Source: Deltaproteobacteria bacterium RIFCSPLOWO2_12_FULL_60_19 (lineage in GTDB: Bacteria; Desulfobacterota; Binatia; UBA9968). From it: 34,656 nt of DNA. Every line of letters begins with the position of its first letter. Position 1 is the stretch's first letter. A program made the position numbers and the translations under genes. Where the stretch lies: the NCBI GenBank assembly GCA_001798595.1, contig MGSS01000002.1, forward strand, positions 1-34,656, written 5' to 3'. The notes below the pieces were generated by a model. That model was not told where the DNA came from. It made no database searches and saw only the letters and a program-made list of their open reading frames with translations. This document shows, piece by piece, positions 15,655-23,436 of this stretch.

Positions 15655-17766
15655 ATGGCGGCGCAGGGACAGTACATCATCGGCGTGGACACCGGCGGGA
15701 CATTCACGGATGTCGTCGTCATGAGCGAGGCGGGACAGGTGTGGACGGCGAAAGCCTCCACGACGCCGGACGATTTTTCGCGCGGGGTGATGGATGCGCT
15801 GACGGAGGCGGCGAGGACCGTCGGCGTCGACAGAAAAGATCTGCTCGGCCGCACTTCCCTCTTCAAGCACGGCAGCACGGTCGCGACCAACGCGCTGATT
15901 ACGCGCAGCGGCGTCAAAGTCGGCTTCATCACGACCAGGGGCTTCGAGGACACGACGGAGATCATGCGCGCCATCGGACGCGTCGACGGCCTCTCGGAAG
16001 AAGAGATCCGCCACGTCACCTGGGTGACCAAGCCCGAGCCGCTCGTCCCGCGTGAGCGCATCGCCGGCGTGCGCGAGCGCATTGACTACACCGGCCGGGA
16101 GATCGCGCCGCTCGACCGGGGCGACGTGATGGCCGCGGTGCGCAAACTCATGGATGAGGACAAAGTTGAGGCCATCGCCGTGAGTCTCCTCCATGCCTGG
16201 GTCAATCCGGCCCACGAGGAGCAGATCCGCTCGCTCGCGCTCGAAGCCGACCCGTCGCAGAAGCTCTACTGGTCGTTCGGCAGCGCGCTCTCGCAGATCG
16301 CCGGCGAATACGCCCGCGCCAACACCGCGATCCTCAACAGCTACCTCGGCCCGACGGTCGAGCGCTACTTGAAGGGACTTGAGCGCAAGCTCAGGGACGG
16401 TGGGTTGAAAAGCTCGCTGCTCATCATGCAGGGCAACGGCGGCGTCGGCCACCGCGAGCAGGTGTCGGCCATCGCCAATCTCCAGTCCGGCCCCGCGGGC
16501 GGCATGATCGCTTCGGCCCACGTGGCGAAAGTTCTCAAGCACAAAAACGTCATTACGACCGACATGGGCGGAACGAGCTTCGACGTGGGGCTGATCACCG
16601 ACGGCTACTGGCGCTACGCGCAGGAGCCGATCGTCGAGCGCTTTAGAATTCTTCAGCCCATTATCGACATCGAGTCGATCGGCGCGGGAGGCGGCACCAT
16701 CGCTCGTGTCGATCCGGAGACCGGCCGCCTCCTCGTCGGCCCCAAGAGCGCGGGCGCAAGCCCCGGCCCGGTCTGTTACGATGCCGGTGGCACGGAAGTC
16801 ACCGTCACCGACGCCGACCTGGCGTTGGGCATTATCGATCCGAACTACTTTCTCGGCGGAAGAAAGAGACTCAACAAGGAGAAGGCCCTCAAGATCATCG
16901 AAGAGAAGATCGCGCGCCCGCTCAAGCTGAAAGTCCAGCAGGCCGCCGCCGGCATTTACGACATCGTCAACAGCAAGATGTCCGATCTGATCCGGCGGCA
17001 GGTGGTGCGAACAGGTTACTTGCCCGAAGAATTCGTGATTTACGCCTTCGGCGGCGCCGGCGCGGTGCACGCCTCGGGTTTTGCCGTGGAGCTGGGCGTC
17101 AAGAAGATTTACATCTTCGCGACCTCCCCGGTCTTCTCCGCCTTCGGCGCAGCCGCCGCGGACGTGATTCATACGCGGGTGATGACCTGCCAATACATCC
17201 TGCCCGTCGAGCCCAAGGCGCTCAACGAGCGGCTGGGCCAGATCGAAGGCGAAATGAAACAGATCATGATCGGCGAAGGCTTCCGCCCCGCCGACATCGA
17301 GTTCCGGCGCTTCTTCACGATGCGCTACCGCCGCCAGACCGCCGGCGTCGAGCTTCCTGTGACCTCGGAGCCGTTTACGGCGGACAAGATTGCGAAGCTC
17401 CACCTTGCCTTTGAAAAGAAATACGAGGAGCTTTTCGGCGTCGGCGCCGGCTATACAAAGGCGGGCATCGAGATCAGCGCGATCCGCATCGATGCCGTGG
17501 GACGTGTAGCTAAGCCACGCCTCAAGCCGGAAAGAATTAAAACGAAACGGCTTGCCGCCGCGAAGAAGGGAAAACGACAAATCTTTTTCACGCGGCCCGA
17601 GCGCCGGCTGATCGAAGCCGACGTCTATGACTACGCCCGGCTCGGCGCCGGCGCGCGCATCGAGGGACCGGCGGTGATCGAGCTGCCCTTCACCACGACG
17701 CTGGTCCCGCCGGAATTTCACGTAACGATCGACAACTACCGTAACCTGGTGATGGAGGTGGGCTAG
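15655..17766 (+). CDS. Hydantoinase/oxoprolinase family protein, HyuA/AcxA-type subunit of an ATP-dependent carboxylase
   Basis: 703 residues. The N-terminal actin-like ATPase domain starts IIGVDTGGTFTDVVVMSEAG and a second nucleotide-binding motif is VITTDMGGTSFDVGL. The C-terminus contains the HyuA beta-rich part (YDYARLGAGARIEGPAVIELPFTTTLVPP). The family comprises N-methylhydantoinases, 5-oxoprolinase, and the beta subunit of acetone and acetophenone carboxylases, which phosphorylate the substrate or bicarbonate. No good Shine-Dalgarno is visible. Length is close to AcxA (about 717). The next gene is its obligate partner HyuB-type subunit, and that gene carries a gamma-subunit-like domain, which favours the carboxylase branch over hydantoinase. 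Confidence 0.9.
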   Translation: MAAQGQYIIGVDTGGTFTDVVVMSEAGQVWTAKASTTPDDFSRGVMDALTEAARTVGVDRKDLLGRTSLFKHGSTVATNALITRSGVKVGFITTRGFEDTTEIMRAIGRVDGLSEEEIRHVTWVTKPEPLVPRERIAGVRERIDYTGREIAPLDRGDVMAAVRKLMDEDKVEAIAVSLLHAWVNPAHEEQIRSLALEADPSQKLYWSFGSALSQIAGEYARANTAILNSYLGPTVERYLKGLERKLRDGGLKSSLLIMQGNGGVGHREQVSAIANLQSGPAGGMIASAHVAKVLKHKNVITTDMGGTSFDVGLITDGYWRYAQEPIVERFRILQPIIDIESIGAGGGTIARVDPETGRLLVGPKSAGASPGPVCYDAGGTEVTVTDADLALGIIDPNYFLGGRKRLNKEKALKIIEEKIARPLKLKVQQAAAGIYDIVNSKMSDLIRRQVVRTGYLPEEFVIYAFGGAGAVHASGFAVELGVKKIYIFATSPVFSAFGAAAADVIHTRVMTCQYILPVEPKALNERLGQIEGEMKQIMIGEGFRPADIEFRRFFTMRYRRQTAGVELPVTSEPFTADKIAKLHLAFEKKYEELFGVGAGYTKAGIEISAIRIDAVGRVAKPRLKPERIKTKRLAAAKKGKRQIFFTRPERRLIEADVYDYARLGAGARIEGPAVIELPFTTTLVPPEFHVTIDNYRNLVMEVG

Positions 17767-17784
17767 TGAGACGCTGGACGAGTT

Positions 17785-17889
17785 CAATTTTCGATTTTAG
17801 ATTTTGGATTTTGGATTGAGGTCCGAATCATGAAATTGAAAAGCGGCAATCGTTCGACTAAGCGCGCGACAGGTCGAAAATCGAAAATG
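17785..17889. repeat. Split repeat tract flanking the HyuB start, GATTTT family
   Basis: The forward arm (17785-17819) has units CAATTTT, CGATTTT, AGATTTT, GGATTTT and GGATTGA. A short inverted arm with GAAAATC and GAAAATG lies at 17874-17889. About 55 nt of ordinary sequence separates them, which includes the first codons of the HyuB-type frame. Same family as the tracts at 10820 and 31523 but with the second arm short and its phase shifted. Confidence 0.6.
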
Positions 17890-20124
17890 AAAGAGATCGA
17901 TCCCATACGCTTCGAGATGTTCTTCCATCGTCTGTGGGCGATCGGCGAGGAAGGCCGCATGACGCTCCAGCGCGTGACGGCGTCGCCGATCGTCTCCCAG
18001 GGCGGCGAGTGCATGAGCAGCTTCTACGACGAAGCGGGCCATATGGTGCTTGCCTGCTCCGGCCATCTAAGATTCGCCGCCGCAACTTCCGATGCGATCA
18101 AAAAGCTGATCGAGTGGTTCGGCGAATCGCCGGGCTTCTTTGACGGCGACCAGATCTTCTTTAACGACCCCTATGTGGCCGGGTCGCACACCTACGATAT
18201 GATGGTTATCAAGCCGATCTTTCTCCGCAAAAATCGATTGCTCGCCTGGACCGCTACCAGCACGCACACCGCGGACACCGGCGGCGTACTGCGCGGCGGG
18301 GCCTACGAAGTACACCACGAAGGCATCCGCATCATCGGCCTCAAGATCGTCGAGCGCGGCGAGTTTCGTGAGGACGTCTTTAGAACGCTGACCGAGCAGT
18401 GTCGCGACCCGCAGTACGTCGGCCTCGACTTGAAGGCCATGATCGCCGGCAACAACGTCTGCGCCCGGCGCTACCTCGGCCTGGTGGGGAAGTTCGGTCT
18501 CGACTTCGTTCGCGGGGCGGGCGAGAAGATGATCGCCGACTCCGAAAGCAAAGCGCGCGCGAAGCTCCGCTCCCTTCCCAACGGAACGTGGGTCACGCGC
18601 CAATACGTGACGACCCTGGACCGAAAGACGCGCAAGGCCGTCGCTCAGCAGCTCTTCTGCACGATGACGAAGGAAGACGACGAGCTGCGTTTGGACTTCA
18701 CCGGCACCAGCCCCCAGACCGACACCGATCACAATTCAACCCTCCCGAGCACCGTCGCCCATATTGCGCTGGCGCTCACCAACACGCTTTTCTGGGACGT
18801 GCCGTGGAGCGACGGCAAGATGCGGCCCGTAAAGATCGGCGTGCCCGAAGGCTCGATTCTCAACTGCCGCTATCCCGCCGCCTGCGGCGCCGCGCCGAGA
18901 ATCGGCAACGTGCTTGTCTCCACCGTCTGCGAGGGCGTGGCGAAGATGATCTACGCCTCGGGCCGTCTGGAAGACGTCAACTGCTCGACGACCGGCAATC
19001 TGGAATTCGTCGGCGGCCCCGGTTACTTCTACGGCGGCCGGACGCGCGAAGGCATTCCCGTCGCCCAGGGGCTTTACGACATTCACGGCGCGGGCATGGG
19101 GGCCACGCCCGAACGCGACGGCGTCAACACCGGCGGCCACATGAACATCCCCTCCGCCGGCATCGCCGACATCGAGCGGATCGAGATGCAGTACCCGTTT
19201 CTCTATTTCACGCGCGGCCACAACCGCGACGGCAGCGGCTTCGGCCAAAACCGCGGCGGGCTCGGCAGCTATCGGATGTTTCTCATCTACGGCTCGAAGG
19301 ATTGCTCGGCCGACTACAAACCCTACGGCGGCATCGCGCAGGGCGGCTTCGGTCTCTACGGCGGCTACCCGACGGGCATCAGCGCGACGCGCATGATGGC
19401 GTTCGCCGGCCTTGACATGCTCGATCGAGTGAGGAATGGCGATTATCCCGAGACCGACACGATCCGCGCCGGCGCGTGGGGACGACTCCACCATCCCGAG
19501 GGAGTGCCGGAGAGAATTCCGCTGCCCGAAGGAAGTCTGTTGGTTGACTATGTGGCAGGCGGCGGGGGCTTCGGCGATCCGCTCGACCGCGATCCCGAAG
19601 CGGTGCTGCGAGACTTCGGACGGGGCTGGGTGAGCCGCGACACGGCCCTGAGAATCCATGGCGTGGTTTTCGAATCCGGAGGAAAGAAAGTAAACCTCGA
19701 CGCCACGGCGCAAAAACGGGAGCAGATCCGCGAAGCGCGGCGGCGCGAGGCCGTTCCGCCCTCCGGAAAAACCAGCTCGCTCGGACGGGATGAAGCAAAA
19801 GAGATGAAGACGATCTTGAGATTTCACGCGATGCTGGAGATCGCCGGGAACGGAAGCGAGCCTGTGATCCGCTGCCGGCGCTGCGGCCATCTCTTCTGCG
19901 GCGCGACCGAGAACTACAAGCTCTACGCGCTCCATCGCGTGGTGCACCTGAGAGATTTCATGCCCTATCCCCTGCCGACCGGCGAGCCTTACATCGGCGA
20001 GTATCACGAATATTTCTGCCCCGGCTGCGCGACGCAGCTTCAGGTCGATCTCTTCTGTCCTCCTCTCGGCGGTGAGCCGATCTTGTGGGATATCCAAATA
20101 CTCAGGGACGCGGATGAGCCTTAG
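17830..20124 (+). CDS. Hydantoinase B/AcxB-type subunit fused to an acetone-carboxylase-gamma-like zinc ribbon
   Basis: 764 residues from the ATG at 17830, which has GAGG 8 nt upstream; the core begins only at EIDPIRFEMFFHRLW, so the ATG at 17887 is an alternative start and the first 19 basic residues may be artefact. The main part (about 20-600) is a HyuB domain: EGRMTLQRVTASPIVSQGGE, FNDPYVAGSHTYDMMVIKPIF, TSTHTADTGG, TDHNSTLPSTVAH and GGGGFGDPLDRDPEAVLRD. After a charged linker, residues about 664-764 form an extra domain with two CxxC knuckles (C682/C685, C730/C733: CRRCGH and CPGCATQLQVDL), resembling the separate gamma subunit (AcxC) of acetone carboxylase. A ketone or aromatic carboxylase is therefore favoured. 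Its stop overlaps the thiolase-like gene by 11 nt. Confidence 0.88.
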   Translation: MKLKSGNRSTKRATGRKSKMKEIDPIRFEMFFHRLWAIGEEGRMTLQRVTASPIVSQGGECMSSFYDEAGHMVLACSGHLRFAAATSDAIKKLIEWFGESPGFFDGDQIFFNDPYVAGSHTYDMMVIKPIFLRKNRLLAWTATSTHTADTGGVLRGGAYEVHHEGIRIIGLKIVERGEFREDVFRTLTEQCRDPQYVGLDLKAMIAGNNVCARRYLGLVGKFGLDFVRGAGEKMIADSESKARAKLRSLPNGTWVTRQYVTTLDRKTRKAVAQQLFCTMTKEDDELRLDFTGTSPQTDTDHNSTLPSTVAHIALALTNTLFWDVPWSDGKMRPVKIGVPEGSILNCRYPAACGAAPRIGNVLVSTVCEGVAKMIYASGRLEDVNCSTTGNLEFVGGPGYFYGGRTREGIPVAQGLYDIHGAGMGATPERDGVNTGGHMNIPSAGIADIERIEMQYPFLYFTRGHNRDGSGFGQNRGGLGSYRMFLIYGSKDCSADYKPYGGIAQGGFGLYGGYPTGISATRMMAFAGLDMLDRVRNGDYPETDTIRAGAWGRLHHPEGVPERIPLPEGSLLVDYVAGGGGFGDPLDRDPEAVLRDFGRGWVSRDTALRIHGVVFESGGKKVNLDATAQKREQIREARRREAVPPSGKTSSLGRDEAKEMKTILRFHAMLEIAGNGSEPVIRCRRCGHLFCGATENYKLYALHRVVHLRDFMPYPLPTGEPYIGEYHEYFCPGCATQLQVDLFCPPLGGEPILWDIQILRDADEP

Positions 20125-21307
20125 AGGGAAAGCGGCGATCGTCGGCGTCGGTGAGACGCCGGTGGATCGGCTCGGCGGAAAACCCGGCGAGCCGCGTAAG
20201 GTCACGGCCGAATATCTCTCTTGGGCGGCGCGTCTCGCGCTCGAAGACGCGGGGCTGACGAAAAAGGATCTCGACGGCCAAGGGCTCGCCGCGATCTACA
20301 CGACGAACCACTCGCAGCCCTTCTGGCCGGAGGAGGCGGCGAATATACTGGGAATCGCGCCGGCCGTTTCGCTCGCCGGAGGCAACGGCGGCGCAAGCGC
20401 GGTCTCCCTGCTGGGACACGGCGCGGCGATGATCGATTCCGGCGTCGTCGATCTCGTGCTCGTCGTCGCCGCCGCTGCCCCGTTCAGCGAGCGGGGCCGC
20501 ACCAGGGCCGAGCCGGCCGACACGCGCGACTTCGAGATGCCGTTCGGCGTGATGGGCCCCAATTGCAAGATCTCTTTCGTCATGAGCCGCTACATGCACG
20601 AGTCCGGCATGACGGTCGATCACTTCGGCAAGATCGCTGTCACGGCGCGCCACCACGCGACGCTGAACCCCGACGCTTACCTGAGAAAACCGTTGACGCT
20701 CGAAGAATACAAGAGTTCGCGCCTGATTTCCGATCCGATCCGTCTCTACGATTGCGTTCTGCCGGCCAACGGTGGCAAGGCCTACATCATGGCCTCGCCG
20801 GAGCGCGCCAAGACTCTTCGCCGGTCGCCGGTCTATCTGCTCGGCTGGGGCGAGCGCAACAACGCGAGCGCCGGTCCCCGCTCCAACGCGAATCCGTTGA
20901 TCACCGGCATCCTTGAGTCGGGCAAAGCCGCGTTCGAGATGGCCGGTGTCTCGCACAAAGATATTGCCCTCCTCGCTCTGTACGACGACTACGTTCCGAT
21001 CATTATGTTGCAGATCGAAGACCTGGGCTTCTGCGGGAAAAACGACCGAGTATTCTTTGAAAAGACCGATTTCACGATCAAAGGCGATCTGCCGATCCAG
21101 ACCGGAGGCGGCATGATCAATTGCGGTCAGCCCTCGACGACCGGCGGCATGCTCCACGTTATCGAAGTGGCGCGGCAGCTCCGAGGGGAAGGCGGCGCGC
21201 GGCAGGTGGCGGACGCGAAGGTCGGTCTGGCGACCGGTCTCGGCGCGGTGAATTACGGCAAGAACTTCGGCTGTACCGCCGCGGCGATTTTAGGGAGTGA
21301 GCCGTGA
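20114..21307 (+). CDS. Thiolase-fold protein (SCP2/lipid-transfer type) lacking the catalytic cysteine
   Basis: 397 residues from ATG 20114 (MSLRGKAAIVGVGETPVDRLG), which has AGGGA 6 nt upstream and lies inside the end of the HyuB gene; the frame opens earlier at 20072 without support. The thiolase layout is clear: LSWAARLALEDAGLTKKDLDG, LGHGAAMIDSGVVDLVLVV, and a C-terminal GGMINCGQPSTTGGML. The loading cysteine of thiolases (CxSG) is Gly (GGNGGASA) and the GHP histidine motif is GQP, so Claisen chemistry with an acyl-cysteine is not expected. Thiolase-like proteins without this cysteine that pair with DUF35 proteins include the Ltp2 retro-aldolase of steroid side-chain breakdown. The DUF35 gene is next but one repeat tract away. 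Confidence 0.87.
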   Translation: MSLRGKAAIVGVGETPVDRLGGKPGEPRKVTAEYLSWAARLALEDAGLTKKDLDGQGLAAIYTTNHSQPFWPEEAANILGIAPAVSLAGGNGGASAVSLLGHGAAMIDSGVVDLVLVVAAAAPFSERGRTRAEPADTRDFEMPFGVMGPNCKISFVMSRYMHESGMTVDHFGKIAVTARHHATLNPDAYLRKPLTLEEYKSSRLISDPIRLYDCVLPANGGKAYIMASPERAKTLRRSPVYLLGWGERNNASAGPRSNANPLITGILESGKAAFEMAGVSHKDIALLALYDDYVPIIMLQIEDLGFCGKNDRVFFEKTDFTIKGDLPIQTGGGMINCGQPSTTGGMLHVIEVARQLRGEGGARQVADAKVGLATGLGAVNYGKNFGCTAAAILGSEP

Positions 21308-21394
21308 GAAGTGAGAAAGTGAGTAGTCAGGAGGATTGGAGCTGTAATTCTCGTTTCCGCTCTGCTCACCACTCACTACTCACTGCTCACTGGG
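21304..21394. repeat. Heptad-phased dyad tract, GTGAGAA family
   Basis: Thirteen contiguous 7-nt units (91 nt). The first arm has GTGAGAA twice, AGTGAGT and AGTCAGG; the second arm is the inverted complement with CACCACT, CACTACT, CACTGCT and CACTGGG. The tract begins within the stop codon region of the thiolase-like gene and ends 6 nt before the DUF35 start. It has a completely different sequence from the AT-rich tracts but the same 7-nt phase and dyad design. Confidence 0.8.
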
Positions 21395-21400
21395 TTTGAT

Positions 21401-21832
21401 ATGGCTGAAGAGAAGAAAGAGATCCCAAAGCCCCTCCCTGAGATCACCCCCGTCACCCAGCTCTTCTGGGAAGCGGCGGCGAGCGGGAAGTTGGTCATGC
21501 AGCGCTGCGCCGAATGTCGCTCCTGGGTCTGGTGCCCGCGCCCGGCCTGCGTCGAGTGCGGCAGCGAAAAGCTTTCATGGACCCCCCTCGGCGGGCGCGG
21601 CAGAATCTTCGCCTTCACCGTGATCCGCGAAGTCGTCGGCCGCGCGTTACGCGGTTTCGCCGGCGATATTCCCTACGTCACCGCCTGGATCGATCTGGAC
21701 GAAGGGCCGAGGATCTGCAGTAACGTGATCGGCTGCCCGATCGAGCAGATCGCGATCGGGATGCCGGTGGAAGTCGTTTTCGAAAAGGCCGGCGTAGGCA
21801 TCTCCCTACCAAAGTTCAGACCGCGCTCCTGA
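21401..21832 (+). CDS. DUF35 (Zn-ribbon plus OB-fold) acyl-CoA-associated protein
   Basis: 143 residues. The N-terminal helix (PLPEITPVTQLFWEAAASGKLVMQ) is followed by a rubredoxin-like zinc ribbon with C36, C39, C50 and C53 (RCAECRSWVWC...CVECGS, where another Cys lies in WCPRPAC) and a C-terminal OB-fold (RIFAFTVIREVVGRALRGFAGDIPYVTAWIDLDEG). DUF35 proteins bind acyl-CoA and scaffold thiolase-fold partners, as in archaeal acetoacetyl-CoA thiolase/HMG-CoA synthase complexes and the ChsH2-Ltp2 retro-aldolase. Its position right after a thiolase-like gene fits exactly that partnership. It is the last gene of the 15655-21832 cluster. Confidence 0.9.
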   Translation: MAEEKKEIPKPLPEITPVTQLFWEAAASGKLVMQRCAECRSWVWCPRPACVECGSEKLSWTPLGGRGRIFAFTVIREVVGRALRGFAGDIPYVTAWIDLDEGPRICSNVIGCPIEQIAIGMPVEVVFEKAGVGISLPKFRPRS

Positions 21833-21837
21833 AGCCA

Positions 21838-22020
21838 GGGGGACAGGCAGCTTTTTGGATTCTGCTGAAAAACCCTAAGAATGCTTCGACTAGGCTCAGC
21901 ACGAACGGAAAATCTCCAATGATCTCAACCGCTCCACCGTTCGTCCTGAGGCTCTCGAAGGATGAACGGAGGGTTTTTCAGCAGAATCTTTTTGCAATAC
22001 AAAAAGGCAGCCGCTCCCCC
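21838..22020. repeat. Hairpin repeat interrupted by a MITE
   Basis: The left arm (21838-21857, GGGGGACAGGCAGCTTTTTG) pairs with the right arm (22000-22020), once the inserted element at 21858-21987 and one copy of its 7-nt duplication are removed. The reconstructed element would be a hairpin with a five-base CAATA loop. This indicates that the MITE jumped into an older repeat. Confidence 0.55.
21858..21987. mobile_element. MITE-like element with 18-bp terminal inverted repeats and 7-bp target duplication
   Basis: The ends are exact inverted copies: ATTCTGCTGAAAAACCCT near 21859-21876 and its complement at 21970-21987. The sequence CTTTTTG flanks the element on both sides (21851-21857 and 21988-21994), as expected for a target-site duplication. 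Inside, a second imperfect inverted repeat of the CTTCGACxxGGCTCAGxACGAACGG type appears at about 21884-21907 and 21938-21962. There is no open reading frame, so it depends on a transposase elsewhere. Confidence 0.75.
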
Positions 22021-22094
22021 GCGTTGTGGAATTGTCGTCAAAAGTATATGTTGCCGAAACCCGTGCTACGCGATTTCGACTTCCGGAGGTAAGA

Positions 22095-22622
22095 ATGAAT
22101 TTCGTCGTACGCTCCCTGGCCATCGCTTTGCTCACCACGGTCTGGTTTGTCGGAAACCTCTCCGCTCAGACTGCAAAAGGGACAAACGTCATCAAGAAAG
22201 GCTCGGCGGTCAGCTTGGAATACACCCTGTCGGACGAAAAGGGAAAGGTCATCGAGTCCAATAAGGGCGAACGGCCGTTGTACTACGTTCACGGCAGGAA
22301 CGAGATCGTTCCCGGGCTGGAGAAGGCCCTGGAAGGAATGGCGGTCGGCGGCGTGAAGCACGTCACCGTCAAGCCCGAAGACGGCTACGGTGCAATCGAC
22401 CCGGCCGCCTTTCGGGAGGTTCCGAAGGAAAACGTCCCCAAGGAGGCGCTCAAGGTCGGGACCGAGCTGGTCGCGAGCAACGGCCAGGGAGAGAGCATGC
22501 CGGTGCGGTTGCATGAAATCAAAGATAAGACCGTCGTCATAGATATGAACCACCCCATGGCGGGAAAGACGTTGGTGTTCGACATCAAGGTCCTGGACGT
22601 AAAATCCGCTGCCGCCAAGTAG
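22095..22622 (+). CDS. Exported SlyD-like FKBP-type peptidyl-prolyl isomerase
   Basis: 175 residues; ATG at 22095 has GGAGG 7 nt upstream, so the longer frame from 22026 is not used. Residues 1-26 are a signal peptide (VVRSLAIALLTTVWFVGNLSA, cleavage before QTAKG). The mature part is an FKBP domain of the SlyD type: VSLEYTLSDEKGKVIESN, YYVHGRNEIVPGLEKALEGM, HVTVKPEDGYGAIDP, then an insert-in-flap region and the closing NHPMAGKTLVFDIKVLDV. SlyD is normally cytoplasmic with a metal-binding tail; here there is a signal peptide and no histidine-rich tail, so a periplasmic folding helper is more likely. Confidence 0.9.
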   Translation: MNFVVRSLAIALLTTVWFVGNLSAQTAKGTNVIKKGSAVSLEYTLSDEKGKVIESNKGERPLYYVHGRNEIVPGLEKALEGMAVGGVKHVTVKPEDGYGAIDPAAFREVPKENVPKEALKVGTELVASNGQGESMPVRLHEIKDKTVVIDMNHPMAGKTLVFDIKVLDVKSAAAK

Positions 22623-22668
22623 CGCCCCCCGGTTTCCGGCAATCCACGTTTCGGTTCGCCGCGCCGCA

Positions 22669-23421
22669 ATGAAGCTGGAAGAGTTCGCCCGACAATTGAG
22701 GAGACGGAGCGAGGTCGTCTTCTTTACCGGCGCCGGAATCAGCACGGAATCAGGCGTCCCCGACTTCAGAAGCCCGGGCGGGATTTGGACCCGCTACGCG
22801 CCGGTTTATTACGATGAGTTCGTCAGCAGCGAAGCGGCCCGCATCCGCTACTGGAAGATGAAGCGGGAGACTCACGAGCTGTATAAAAACGTCCGTCCCA
22901 ACGTCGGCCATTACTCGATCGCGGCGTTTGAGCAGAGAGGGCAGTTGCTGGGGTTGATCACGCAGAACGTCGACGGGCTGCATACTCTGGCGGGGGTGTC
23001 GCCGGAACGGGTCGTTGAGTTGCACGGCACGGATCGGAAGGTGAGCTGCTTGAGCTGCGAGAAGGAATTCGATCCGGGGCCGATCTATGCGCGGCTCAGG
23101 GAGGGCGTCATGCCGGCGCCGTGCGATGCGTGCGGCGGCCTGCTCAAACCGGCGACAGTTTCCTTCGGCCAGTCCATGCCCGTGGCCGCGATGAAGCGCG
23201 CGCAGGAGTGGAGCGAAGCGGCGGGAGTCTTCATCGTCGTCGGCTCCTCCCTCGTCGTCCAGCCTGCGGCGACTTTTCCGGTGATCGCCAAACAAAACGG
23301 CGCGCTTCTCGCTATTGTCAACCGCGACCCGACGCCGCTTGATGCGATGGCCGACTACAATTTTCGCGGCGCGATCGGAGAATTTTTCACGCTGTTGAAC
23401 CCGCTGCTCTCCGACGGCTGA
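22669..23421 (+). CDS. NAD-dependent protein deacylase, sirtuin family
   Basis: 250 residues, a full-length bacterial sirtuin. The motifs are present in order: FFTGAGISTESGVPDFRSPGGIW (NAD binding), LITQNVDGLHTLAG (QNVD), VELHGT with the catalytic His, a four-cysteine zinc knot (CLSC and CDACGG), PATVSFGQSMP and VVGSSLVVQPAA. It removes acyl groups from protein lysines with NAD+ as co-substrate. The Ala-Gly/Tyr-Arg pattern of desuccinylases is not evident, so deacetylase specificity is the simplest reading. It lies 46 nt after the FKBP gene on the same strand. Confidence 0.93.
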   Translation: MKLEEFARQLRRRSEVVFFTGAGISTESGVPDFRSPGGIWTRYAPVYYDEFVSSEAARIRYWKMKRETHELYKNVRPNVGHYSIAAFEQRGQLLGLITQNVDGLHTLAGVSPERVVELHGTDRKVSCLSCEKEFDPGPIYARLREGVMPAPCDACGGLLKPATVSFGQSMPVAAMKRAQEWSEAAGVFIVVGSSLVVQPAATFPVIAKQNGALLAIVNRDPTPLDAMADYNFRGAIGEFFTLLNPLLSDG

Positions 23422-23436
23422 CGGGGGATCTGCGAA

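Noticed and set aside
15571-17787. Minus-strand open frame of 738 codons opposite the HyuA-type gene
   Set aside because: Antisense shadow; the translated sequence is His/Arg/Asp-rich low-information and the plus strand encodes a full HyuA domain.
18736-20205. Minus-strand open frame of 489 codons within the HyuB and thiolase-like genes
   Set aside because: It is antisense to two strongly recognised proteins and has no motif of its own; GC-rich genes often keep the opposite frame open.
22669-23421. Sirtuin as part of an antiphage (SIR2-effector) system with the nearby toxin-antitoxin genes
   Set aside because: It is a standard-length stand-alone sirtuin with zinc knot, close to an FKBP gene; no STAND, Ago or DNA-processing partner is present.
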